Assembly: GCA_015178975.1 (NCBI GenBank)
Contig: WHVD01000075.1
Span: forward strand, 62,001 to 126,000
Source: Hysterangium stoloniferum
Lineage: Eukaryota > Basidiomycota > Agaricomycetes > Hysterangiales > Hysterangiaceae
Length of the DNA stretch: 64,000 nucleotides
Direction: 5' to 3'
The position numbers and the translations under genes are program-made. Shown here one piece after another: positions 24,871 to 35,224 of this stretch. How positions within the stretch are numbered: position 1 is the stretch's first letter; every line of letters starts with the position of its first letter. The notes under the pieces are model-generated. The model was given only the letters and a program-made list of their open reading frames with translations. It searched no databases and was not told where the DNA came from.

Positions 24871-26615
24871 AAATTTTTTAAATCGGCCTATTATCATTTA
24901 GCGTATGGATTACAGTTGACTCCTCCATGATCCATGCGTTCCGTGGACAGATATGGGGTACAAAAGAGTGCGAGTAGCCTGCAAACGAACTTTGGTACGA
25001 AATTCCTATGGGTTTTAAGGGAGTGGTTATCAAGGTTAATAGGGAGTCGACTATATGCATGACCTGACCTGACTAAGACGGGATGTCGCTAAACGGCATG
25101 ATCGTCTCGGTTCCTACATGGCATGCTACAGTAATGGAAATTTTTTATAAATATATTTGTTTGAATATTCTCTGTGTGCATTTATCGCTCGCGTTATCCA
25201 ACTCCAGTCTGCCGGAGAAATCTTTCTCGTCGCTGGCAACAACACTTAAGGATCACTTGTCCCCCTCTCTCTCGAACAACACTTATTCTGGATGAGAGTA
25301 TGCGAGAGATATACGATCTATGTACTAGTATATGCTCCTGACCGGGACAGCCTTTCTACACTCCCCGTGGGGCAATTTCCTAGCCATTCATCTACCACGC
25401 CAATCTGCCCTAATAGCTCCGTTCAGGGTACCTTGGAGTCAGAACAAAAACAGGCCATTTTTTGCTATCCAGAAACACACAGGTCTTGTATGGGACCTGC
25501 GTACCAAAATAGTAGCAGTCCCAGCTGAAAAATCCGACGCAACCATGGAGTTGATTCGCCAGTGGAGCCCATTTCACGCCAAATATTGCAGAGAGGTTGC
25601 ATGGGAAGCTGGTCCATGTCTTGTCCATTTTCCCACGGCCATTTCTACGCTCGATTTCAACATTAGCAAACAGTTTCCATTCACAACAAGCAAAATTGAT
25701 CCTTCATGCGGCGGTTTTAGCAGATATTTCTACAGTATGTTTTGAGACACCTACCAACCGAGCTACCAGTCTCCCAACGTGGTAGACGTCGGCTGGTAGC
25801 ACATCCTTTGGGCTAGGCGTGGTATTGGACGACCACTAGACGTATGGAAATGAGCATCCGGCTTCAGAGTGGGTGTACGGTGCCCATGTGACATTGGTTA
25901 GGCAGCAGAAGTTGTGGTGGTAGAGATTGGCTTAAACATGGCACTGCAACTGGGCATATTTCGAAGCCAGCACCCATGACGGCCAATTTTCCAGGCGCAG
26001 TCGGACAACAGCAGAGCCATAGCAGTAATGAGCAAGGGCCGGTCTCACAGTAAAGAGACAAAGAAGATCTTGAAGGAGATTCCCAAACTAATGACGATAA
26101 ACCGGATACAGTTGAGGACTGAACATGTCGCCTCAAGGTTACATTTCCGACTTCCTCGCTAACGCGAAGAGACATGCCAAGATGAGCATTCCCGCGCACC
26201 CAGAACATCAGATTCAATCATTGTAGCACAGATCCTAGTCACTGCACCATATGTCCCACAGATATCTTCCTCTGTTCATTTTCACCTAGCGCCTTCAGTC
26301 CTTAGGTCGCCTGGCAGAGCAGACAAAAGGTTGTTCGAAGTGACGAGGTGTCTGCACTGTACCACCAGCAACAATCGGGCATCCAGTGCTGAACTTGATG
26401 GCATCCATTGCCTCAGAATCATCCCTGTGTAACGCAGGTGGTTATGACGGGCTGGTTTGCGTAAATTCCATATTTTCTGCGACATTTCTCAATTCCAGAG
26501 GTAGAACATTTGCCGGTATCCTTCGAATCGTTGCATTCCTTTGCACTGGGTGGCAACAGATCCCTCATGTGTCGGAGATGACCTGACTGCTGGAACACCT
26601 TTCAAAACCATTGAC
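24871..26615 (+). mobile_element. Decayed YR-retroelement remnant 3
   Basis: This is colinear with remnant 1. The RT part is at 25,440-25,740 (TGLVWDLRTKIVAVPAEKSD and a broken LHGKLVHV), the RNase H part near 26,010-26,150 with an internal deletion after TEHVASR, and the recombinase-like start near 26,450. It is separated from unit E by the same breakpoint. Confidence 0.65.
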
Positions 26616-26895
26616 AGTGGAAACGACAGAAGCCGGCGACGACAGAATTGCAGTAAGTTGAAGCGGGACCGAGTACGCGGGACCTAAGAAAGTATAGAGC
26701 ATCCAAGGAAGTAATCGGGATCGAAGAAAGTCCCCTGGAGCGGAATGTCAAGATGTCGGCACGGGATACGGCTAACAATTCGAATCAGGGAACTATCCAA
26801 GATTGGCATCGGTAGTGGCGATACGATGACGGTGACGATGATAGTGGTGGCAGTGTTTCCGGCAAGAACTTAACACGCAAAGTTCGCGAAGTCGA
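26616..26895 (-). pseudogene. Zn2Cys6 transcription factor, fragment E (interrupted)
   Basis: About 280 bp from the start of a half-copy (agaattgcagtaagttgaag through ggcaagaacttaacacgca) ends abruptly at 26,895, where unrelated copia sequence starts. The remainder of this unit reappears at 30,410 beyond the inserted block. Confidence 0.65.
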
Positions 26896-27790
26896 GCCTT
26901 ATCTCTGAGGACCCTGAACGCACAACGGCGTCTGAGGCGATTTATGGCGGTACGGTTTTCGGTTAGTCCAATATTTCGAGCAAAAGATTCAATTCGAGCA
27001 AAGATTCAGCCTTCGTGCGCGGAAGAGCTTTCGTGAAGAGATCGGCTGGATTGTCGTTAGTGGAGACATCTGCAATATGCATGCATTGTTTAGACACCCG
27101 AATAATGTATATCAATGTGTTTCATTCGTGCACGGAATTCATCATTTTAGCGATAGCGATCGCCGAATGGTTGTCGCAATAAAGCGAGAGTTGTCAAGTG
27201 AGCGGGCGAGCAATTTCTGCAACCAACGCGCATATCCATAATGCTTCCTTAGTTCCGTGGGTTGCTGCAATATAATCGGCTTTGGTGCTTGATAACATGA
27301 TAATTAGTTGTTTCTTGGAACTCCAGGACACAGCGCCCCCCTCGATCGTGAAGATTTAGCCGGAGAATGAATGGCGGTGTTCCTTTGAAGCCCAGTCCGC
27401 GTCGGTATAGCCTTCTATGCCATCTCCCTCCGCACCTTGTCCCTCCCGAAGTACTAATCAAAGATGTATAGTTGTTTAATGCCTGGAGGTACCAGAAAAC
27501 TCTTTTGAGGGCTTCCCAATGAGGTCGTCCAGGGTTCTGCATGAATTGCGAGAGCAGCGATACTGCAAATGCGATATTGGGGCGCAATCCCATCGATTCG
27601 CGGTAGGGCCCGTTACGCATCTCTTCGTACTGTCGAGGCGTGCTCGGTATCTGTGTCATGGATAGGTGTTTGGTGAGGGTCGAGCGGGGTGGATAACGGT
27701 TTCGCATCTTGCAAACCGAATCGTGCTATAATGTTGTCAACGTACGTACGTTGTGAAAATGAATTATTCGTGAGGTGCGATCTCGCTCGG
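26896..27790 (-). pseudogene. Ty1/copia fragment (RT end and RNase H)
   Basis: The minus strand encodes QRTYVDNIIARFGLQDAKP, then QYEEMRNGPYRES, NIAFAVSLLSQFMQNPGRPH and WEALKRVFWYL, followed by a frame-broken RNase H segment (GFKGTPPFILRL). These are the end of a copia reverse transcriptase and the adjacent RNase H. Several frameshifts separate the pieces. No LTRs, gag or integrase are present. It lies next to a captured Ssn6-like fragment. Confidence 0.75.
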
Positions 27791-27814
27791 CCTCTATGCC
27801 TAAAAAGGTCACTC

Positions 27815-28058
27815 ACATACGCTGACTTGGCTATTACAGCTCTCATAGACACTTCCTAGGTCGAATCACACCATATTGATGTGAGGGTTGATTCGGATCG
27901 AGCGTCACGGTATGAGTTTATTTGGAAGTAGAGTACGCCAATCAAACACTTGAATGTAGGGTCACGGTCGATGGCTTGCTGGTAGACTTCGTAGGCTTTA
28001 TCGTATTTTTGGCCTTGCATGTAGGTGCAGCCAAGCGGATACCAGGATTGGGCGTCAC
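27815..28058 (-). pseudogene. Fragment resembling the Ssn6/Cyc8 TPR corepressor
   Basis: After a splice-acceptor-like GATTCAG, the minus strand reads DAQSWYPLGCTYMQGQKYDK, AYEVYQQAIDRDPTF, CLIGVLYFQINSYRDA and, in another frame, IRINPHIN, then FDLGSVYESCN. These correspond in order to consecutive TPR motifs of the conserved fungal general corepressor Ssn6 (Cyc8), partner of Tup1. A Trp codon has become TGA (27,866-27,868) and there is a frame change before it. The exon-edge signals at both ends (acceptor near 28,059, GTATGTGAGT-like donor near 27,815) indicate a genomic rather than a cDNA copy. It is a captured gene fragment; the functional gene must lie elsewhere. Confidence 0.65.
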
Positions 28059-28365
28059 CTGAATCTTAAAAGGAGGGGTGTTGAAGCAAGGGGGAGGCTT
28101 ATTAACACTACAGTTTATTAATTCTAATAACTGCTGACGTCTTTATTAGATATTCTTATTTCACCTATGCTTTGGTTATAAATACTGAGGAATACTCTGT
28201 GCGTAAATCGGAATTCACGAAGTATTAGTCGGCGAGATCGTAATATTGCCAAAGGAAATTCAGTACAAATAGTTGGTATAGTGCGACATGAGTGACAATT
28301 TATAGAATTGTACTCAGCACTTTCGTTCTGATGGGAATGATACTGCATATCGCAAGTTTGGCATC

Positions 28366-30044
28366 CTAGTACCTCAACACGCCGTAATAAAAATCATCGG
28401 GGTACTTCGTTCCCTTCAATCTCTCAAACGGCCCACTAGTGTTGTCTAGAGGACTGGAGCATCTGCCCTTCCTCCCAATTGTCGTATATCGGCACATTTT
28501 CTGGTTATAAATCCACTGTATTTCGGTAGCTTCCATGTCCTCCCCATTGTTGTTCTCGTCATAAAATTCGACCCTGAGGCCTTCCAAAAGGGTTAGTATC
28601 TCTGTGACCTTTTTGCCGATAACAATAGCATCGGATGACCTGAAGAAACCGTCGCGCACAGAAAGGCATCGCAGATTGGGAAATTTGTATAACTGGCTGA
28701 GCTAGAACGCAAGTGTTCGTCAAAGGAAACAGATCACAAGTTATTACCAGCATACGTACAAATTGGTCTAAATCAACCCTCTTCCTATCTGGGAACATGA
28801 TACTTAAGTCCAAAACCTGAAGATTCGGCAGCACGTTCAGTTCCGTCAACAAGGAATAGGATCTCATCGATATTTCCAAAATAACTAATTCGGTCATGTG
28901 CGAGGGCAGGTCACACCGTCTTGCATTTATTACGGCGGTGAGGTGGCGAAGCTGTCTACCGAAGTCAACGGGCCAAAGGTCTAATATCTCGGCTTCACAC
29001 GGCCATATACTCAGACTTCTTAAGCCCGGGAGGCTGTTTGTATGGAAAATCCCGCGTGCAAGAAATGATCCATGCAATGAAAGGCTCATTAACTTGTTAT
29101 GCCTTCTGACAAAGCTGTGCATGATGTCTTGTGATTCATCCTCCCTGAGAACCTCGTTTCTGCCTTGTACGGATTGAATACTAAGGCGTAAGAGTTCTGG
29201 CAGATGTACATTCCTGAGTGTCGCAAGTAAAAGTTGTGAGGAAGGTATATTGATACATAAATCACGTAGTCGGGGAGCGAGACAAAGAATGGTCAGGAGG
29301 TTCTGGTCGTTATCTGGGAGGGGGCCCCAGGGCTTGACCGTAATAGAGAGTTGAGTAAGATATGCAAAGTGGAAGATCTAATTGAAATGTTATTATTTTA
29401 TCATCCGACATTCCGCGCACAAAAGCCCACCTGGAGCGACTCATTTAAACTATTAGTAGACACATCAAATCCACGAAGACACAGTTCTTGAATATGTCTG
29501 GGAACTATTTGTTTCAACGTGTTTGCAAAGTCCAGTCGTGATACAAAGTCGGTTTTGAAACCATATGATATAAAGAAACGATCTAGGTTAACCATTAACC
29601 TTAGAGCCGCGCGGAAGTTAGCTAGACACGAGGCCTGCTCCTCTTCGCTTAGTTCCGTTGCAGAATATGACTGATCATCTCGAAGGTATCTGCGTACGAA
29701 AATTTGACGTCCCCACGAGTCCAATGAATGTTCCCTTGTCGTTATATCTAGCATGTGAACACGGGATGCCAGATCCCTTCGAGAAGCGAGGTGTTCCCAA
29801 AGGCCGATATCCGAGATTTTAGCAAATATGACTCGATACCGGATATGCCACGGAATTATCAAATCTCTAAAACGTTTTTGAGTTAATGCCAAGTGTAATA
29901 AATGCTGTGGATTTTCAATTTCTGATATAATGGCTTCCAAAATCTCATCTGGTTGATCACATAGGGAAGTAGCAGCAGTGTGGGAAGACCTAAAAAAATA
30001 AGAAAGAGGTTAGACACTAAATATACAGGGGACGGAACATACAT
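28366..30044 (-). CDS. F-box-like / leucine-rich protein, four exons
   Basis: Exons are 30,044-30,043, 29,989-29,431, 29,377-28,760 and 28,701-28,366. The introns are 53, 53 and 58 nt and all phases agree, giving 504 residues. The start codon itself is split: AT ends exon 1 and G begins exon 2, producing MSSHTAATSLCDQPDEILE. No other in-frame ATG precedes it; upstream the frame is open but without ATG. Residues 15-55 (LEAIISEIENPQHLLHLAL, then RFRDLIIPWH) are an F-box-like domain, the Skp1-binding part of SCF ubiquitin ligases. The rest is leucine-rich and resembles the LRR-like substrate domain of mushroom F-box proteins. The gene looks intact inside a block that interrupts the array. Its substrate is unknown. 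Confidence 0.75.
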
Positions 30045-30409
30045 ATTCAGGGTAAGTGAAGTGTTAAAGGGTGACGTGACGAGTTGCTTTGTGGGTTCCC
30101 TCGACCAATTAGGGCCATGGGAAAGTGCCGCGCAGGGTGTCGCGACTGCCGCGAACACCTCAAGATACCCTCAAATATGCACTTCACTAGTATAAAATAG
30201 ATATAGTTTGTATATATTCTTCATAATGTATCAATCTGCCTACTGGGGCTCTGCTACTTTACTTTAAGGCTGGGTTTTAATGTTTAAAATTGTGAATTAG
30301 CCCCTTGTTTAAGAGAATGTATCATGTAAAGTGGTATTTTGAGTATTACCATTCAAAATATATCTATGTTTTAGTTTGAAACCAAAATGTATAATCGCGG
30401 CAATTGTCC
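30045..30409. other. 5' flank of the F-box gene
   Basis: This is AT-rich sequence between the F-box gene and the resumed array. No gene is seen; presumably it holds the F-box promoter. Confidence 0.4.
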
Positions 30410-30530
30410 ACTTTTATCATCATCAGGGATGAGGGACCGAGTGAAGCAGGAGCGTGTGCTTAGTATTCCTGAAGTTGAGTATGTGCTTGCAATTGTACGA
30501 AGCTGCGTGCGACTTGAAATTTTTTAAATC
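30410..30530 (-). pseudogene. Zn2Cys6 transcription factor, fragment F (tail of a half-copy)
   Basis: This is the last part of a Q-rich exon copy (ggatgagggaccgagtgaa through gcttgcaattgtacgaag), including the shared TAA at 30,460-30,462. It is the other end of the half-copy begun at 26,616. Confidence 0.6.
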
Positions 30531-32215
30531 GGCCTATTATCATTTAGCGTATGGATTACAGTTGACTCCTCCATAATCCATGCGTTCCGTGGACAGTTAT
30601 GGGGTACAAAAGAGTGCGAGTAGCCTGCAAACGAACTTTGGTACGAAATTCCTATGGGTTTTAAGGGAGTATGGGTTAACAGGGAGTCGACTGTATGCAT
30701 GACCTGACTAAGACCGGCTGTCGCTAGACGCATGATCGTCTGGGTTCCCGCATGGCATGTTACCGTGATGGAAATTTATATAAAGCATATATATAAATCT
30801 ATCTGTCTGAATATTCCCTTTGTGCATTTCTCCCTCGCGTTATACAATTCCATTCTGCCGGAGAAATCTTTCTCATCGCTCAACAACATATACCGTGTAC
30901 AGGCGGACTTGAGAATCACTTGTCTCCCTCTCTTCTATCCTGTGGCTACTCACATGGGTGGGCAATTTCCTAGCCATTCGTCTACCAGGCCAATCAGTAA
31001 TAACAGCTCAGTTCAGGGTACCGTGGAGTCGGAACAAAACAGGCCTTTTTCTGCTACCCAGAAACACACAGGTCTTATATGCGACCTGCGTACCAAAATA
31101 GTAGCAGTCCCAGCTGAAAGCTCGACGCAACCATTGAGTTGATTCGCCAGTGGAGCACCTTTCACGCCAAATGTTGCAGAGTGGTTGCATAAGAAGCTGG
31201 TTCATGTCTCGTCCATTTTCCCATGGATCTGGCCATTTCTACGCTCGATTTCAACATTAGGAAACAGTTTCCATTCGCAACAAGCAAAATTGGTCCTTCA
31301 TGCAGCGGTTTTAGTAGATCTTTCATGGATACAGTATGTTTTGAGACACCTACCGAACGAGGTACCAGCCTTCCAAAGTGATAGACATCGGCTGGTAGCA
31401 CATCCTTTGGGCTAGGCGTGGTAGTGGACGATCACTAGGCCGTATGGAAATGAGCACTTCAGAGTGGGTGCACGGTGCCCATGTGACATTGGTTAGGCAG
31501 GAGTTGTGGTGGTAGAGATGGGCTTAAAAATGACACTGCAACTGGGCATATTTCGAAGTCAGCACCCATGACAGCCAATTTTCCAGGCGCAGTCGGACAA
31601 CAGCAGAGCCATAGCAGTAATGAACAAGGGCCGGTCTCACAGTAAAAAGACAACAAGATCTTGAAAGAGATTTACAGACGAATGACGATAGACCGGATAC
31701 AGTTGAGGACTGAATATGTCGCCTCAAGGGACGACATAGCGGGCGCCCTATTTCAACATTACATGTCCAACTTCCTCCCGAACGCGAAGAGACATGCCAA
31801 GATGAGTATTCCCGGGCACCCGGAACATCAGATTCAATCATGTTAGCACAGATCCTAGTCACTGCACCATACCAGACATCTTCCTCTAGTCATTTTCACC
31901 TAGCGCCTTCATTCCTTAGGCCATCTGGCACAGCAGACGAAAGGTTGTTCAAAGTGACGCGGTGTCAGCACTCTACCACCAGCAACAATCGGGCACCCAG
32001 TGCTGAATTTGATGGCCTCCATTGCCTCAGAATCATCCCTGTGTAACGCAGGTGGTTGTGACGGGCTGGTTTGCGTAAATTCCATATTTCTGCGACATTT
32101 CTCAATTCGAGAGGTAGAACATGTGCCGGCATCCTTCAAATCGTTGCATTCCTTTGCACTGTGGGTGGCAGCAGATCCCTGATGTGTCGGAGATGATCTG
32201 ACTGCCGGAACACCT
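30531..32215 (+). mobile_element. Decayed YR-retroelement remnant 4
   Basis: This is colinear with remnants 1 and 3. The RT part is at 31,000-31,400 (KHTGLICDLRTKIVAVPAES, then SIFPWIWPFLRSISTL), the RNase H part at 31,600-31,846 (TEYVASRDDIAGALFQ), and the recombinase-like start is near 32,060. Frames are broken at several points. It ends at the common breakpoint where half-copy G begins. Confidence 0.65.
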
Positions 32216-34690
32216 TTCAAAACCATTGACAGTGGAAGCGAAAGAAGCCAGCGGCGGCAGAATTGCAGTAGGTTGAAGCAGGACCGAACACGCGGGATCC
32301 AAGAGAGTACAGAGCATCCAAGGAAGTAATCGGGATCGAGGAAAGTCCCCTGGAGCGGAATGACAAGATGTCGGCACGGGATACGGCCAACAATTCGAAT
32401 CAGGGAACTATCCAAGATCGGCATCGGTAGTGGCGATGACGATGACGGTGACAATGATAGTGGTGCAGTGTTGCCGGCAAGAACTTAACACGCAAAGTTC
32501 GCGAAGTCGGGTTAATACGGCGTTAGAGTAGTGGAGCAAAGTTATAGAGTGACGGCGAATCTGATAGAATTTGAAAGATACCCCGGAAATCCAAGAATTC
32601 GATCAGTCGGACCTCATTCCCCAGGTCCGAAGATGACGCACTGCATCGTGATTGAATATTGGGAATAGATGAGATGAGCGCTGGTACCAAAGAGTAGATG
32701 AGCAAACCTTGGCACCAATGCAAGTGAGACTTCAGTTAACAGATGTAGATTCCTCCGCTGCCAGAGACAACACCGCGATTGATGCCAATCGGAATGACAA
32801 AGGTCATGTGAACGGCCGTGTAGATGTGAATATGAATCTCGGTCCAAGGGCAACCACGTAACATGCAAGATGCAATGTCGCAGAAATCCCTTCCTCAGTG
32901 CCAAGAGGAAACCCGTGTCAATGCTAAGGCTAGTCCTGTAATAAGTCCAATGTAAGGAATCCAATATAGGTAGGAATCCAATGTAGATGAAAATCCAATG
33001 TAGATGAAAATCCAATGTAGATGAAAATCCAATGTAGATGAAAATCCAATGTAGATGAAAATCCAATGTAGATGAAAATCCAATGTAGACGAAAATCCTA
33101 TGCAGTCCAAAATCGCATGTGGTCAACTGTCAAACCAGATGTCCTGCCTTTCCATCCGAATATCGTATGGTCGTAGACCACGCCATGAAGAAAGATTACA
33201 CGCCGGGCCGTCGTATATACAAAATGGTTTTAGCTTGGATTTGAGACTGGGGCTGTTGCGGTTGAAATTGAGACTCAAAACTAAGATTGTGACCGTATCT
33301 GCATCCGTGCTTGAGCTTGTGCATGAGCTTGGTGTGTTTCCGGTTGTACTCGAACTCCCAATTGGCCTTGAACATTGAACGTGAGCTTAAGATCAATACT
33401 CCTGAGTTCAGAATTGCTTCTTACTTTGCACTTGCGCTTGACCTTGCGTCCAAGTCTGGAATTACGTCTGCACATACGCCCGTTCACCCTGCACCTGCAA
33501 AGGCAAAGGCAAACAGCAGTCCAGATTGAGCTTCCCAATCTCTGAATCTGGACCATCCGACTCACCTGTCCACCGCCCCTGCCCCTGCCCCCACTTCCAC
33601 GCTACTGTCTTGATGCTGGAGCAGGCGCAATATTCCTTACACTGGCACCGCTTGGGGATTGATGATGATGATGTTGTTGACTTTGACCATGTTTCCTCGC
33701 TTGACTCTGCTGCAGCGTCTGAGCTTGCTACGCAGTGGCAGCTTGGGCCTGCTCAGCCGCGGGCATAGAAAGCAAAAGGATCGGTCCGGGTCGGGGTTGC
33801 GCGTGGAATTGCGACTACGAGGGTGTGGAAGGGAGTTTTGGCGAAGGGTTGTGTGATTGATGCCATCAATGTCGTTGGAAGTGGGGTTAAGATTGAGATT
33901 GAGCGTGCAGTTTGTGTTGCAGTTGGCGTTGAGACTGCAATTGTGGCGATAGAGCTGCAACTGCGACTGTGGTTGGATCTGCACCGCCTCCCCCGTCCCC
34001 AAGGGTATCTGAAACGAAAATTCCGTACAAATAACAAAACGGCTCGAATTGCACGTCATTTATGAAACCGGTGTGAAGATATCCAGTGCAGGGTTGGAAT
34101 TGGAATTGGGATGGGAAGACTGCTGTATGCAGGTACGCAGTTGACACCGATGCACCTGAACAAAACACCCCAACAATGGCGCCACCCGTGTGCGTGATAT
34201 CCCATTAGACCATGACCCTGCCGCCTTTGCTGCTACTGCAAACATAACGTCCCCGCCTCCGAATCCCAATGCCCCCTTACCCTCCGTACCAAACATACGC
34301 CCTCTCACGCATTCCGGGATCATAACACCAACGCTTGCGCTCGATGTTGGGATATAATCTCCGAATTCATATCTATCCAGTGAGGGATGGGATGTAAAAG
34401 GGCGGTGAGATGGGGACGATGTTGAAGGGCACGTTGTTGTTGCTAGTATTGAAGGCCATGGAGATGTTCATGTTACTACCGCTGCTGGTATCTACTTGGG
34501 GATTTGGAGCTGGAGCGGATTCGGACTTAAAGTTGAAGGTATTTGCATCTGATTCTGAGTCTGCGGCGGTGACCGTGCACATTTGCCAAAGGAAAAGCCG
34601 TCTTCACCATTATCGGGGATGAGGTACTGAGTGAAAGCAGGAGCGTGTGCTTAGTATTGCTGAAGTTAAGCATGGACTTGCAATTGTACG
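32216..34690 (-). pseudogene. Zn2Cys6 transcription factor, half-copy G
   Basis: This is the last complete half-copy before the Ngaro-like element: large-intron tail, minisatellite, then the Q-rich exon in broken frames with the shared TAA at 34,651-34,653. Same extent as C and D. Confidence 0.75.
32945..33110. repeat. 17-bp minisatellite, copy G intron
   Basis: Six perfect tandem gatgaaaatccaatgta units are flanked by degenerate ones, at the position equivalent to 46,984-47,160. Confidence 0.85.
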
Positions 34691-34916
34691 AAGTGGCGTG
34701 CGACTTGAAATTTTTTAAATCGGCCTATTATCATTTAGCGTTCCATGCGTTCCGTGGACACTCCGGGGTATGGGTTATGGGGTATAAGAGAGTGCGAATA
34801 GCCTGCAAACGAACTTTGGTACGAAAATCCTACGGGTTTTAAGGGAGTATGAGTTAATAGGGAGTCGACTGTATGCATGACCTGACTAAGACCGGCTGTC
34901 GCCAGACGCATGATCC
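34691..34916 (+). mobile_element. Decayed YR-retroelement remnant 5, left part
   Basis: This is the beginning of a remnant (cctattatcatttagcg, gttccgtggacactcc, gggagtcgactgtatgcatg) cut at 34,916 by the Ngaro-like element and continued at 39,814. Confidence 0.65.
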
Positions 34917-34922
34917 TGATTT

Positions 34923-34941
34923 GGACAAAAATAATTTGTCC
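34923..34941 (+). promoter_or_regulatory. Candidate recombinase core site (7-bp inverted arms, 5-bp spacer)
   Basis: GGACAAA and TTTGTCC are perfect inverted arms around AATAA. The same site recurs at 39,377-39,395, just inside the B1-A2 junction. Tyrosine recombinases bind inverted arms around a short spacer, so this is a plausible crossover site; the assignment is inference. Confidence 0.45.
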
Positions 34942-35053
34942 ACGTTCTCTGAAGGAGGCACGTGATATCGACAACAATGCTCGATCACTTTTTACGCCAC
35001 TCATCGTTCTTTTGTTCCCTTTTCTCTTTGTTCTCTCTCATTGTTCTTTATCC

Positions 35054-35060
35054 TATATAT
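35054..35060 (+). promoter_or_regulatory. TATA-like box in A1
   Basis: TATATAT lies about 165 bp upstream of the gag ATG and inside A1, where a YR retrotransposon's promoter is expected. It is repeated in A2. Confidence 0.4.
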
Positions 35061-35224
35061 CCCGCATTCCTAGTTCCACACTCCCCATCTCGTCTCGTCT
35101 CAATTCCGCACTCGATAGGTACTTGTTTTCCCTTTCTCGCATCTCGTCTCGTCTCAATTCCGCACTCGATAGTCTTCAAAGACTTCGAGTTCTGCTTATA
35201 TTTTCGCAGATTCCTCGGTAGTGC

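Larger units (their letters stand above)
34917..35208 (+). repeat. Split direct repeat A1
   Basis: Identical by eye to A2 (39,371-39,662). Near its start it carries GGACAAA-AATAA-TTTGTCC, a possible recombinase core, and it contains a TATA-like sequence at 35,054-35,060. An internal duplicated segment (ctcgtctcgtctcaattcc and following, at about 35,093 and 35,145) is also present. Confidence 0.9.

Noticed and set aside
15110-34690. Repeat-induced point mutation in the array
   Set aside because: Many differences from the parent are C-T or G-A changes, but many CG sites remain and indels are frequent; no conclusion without a counted alignment.
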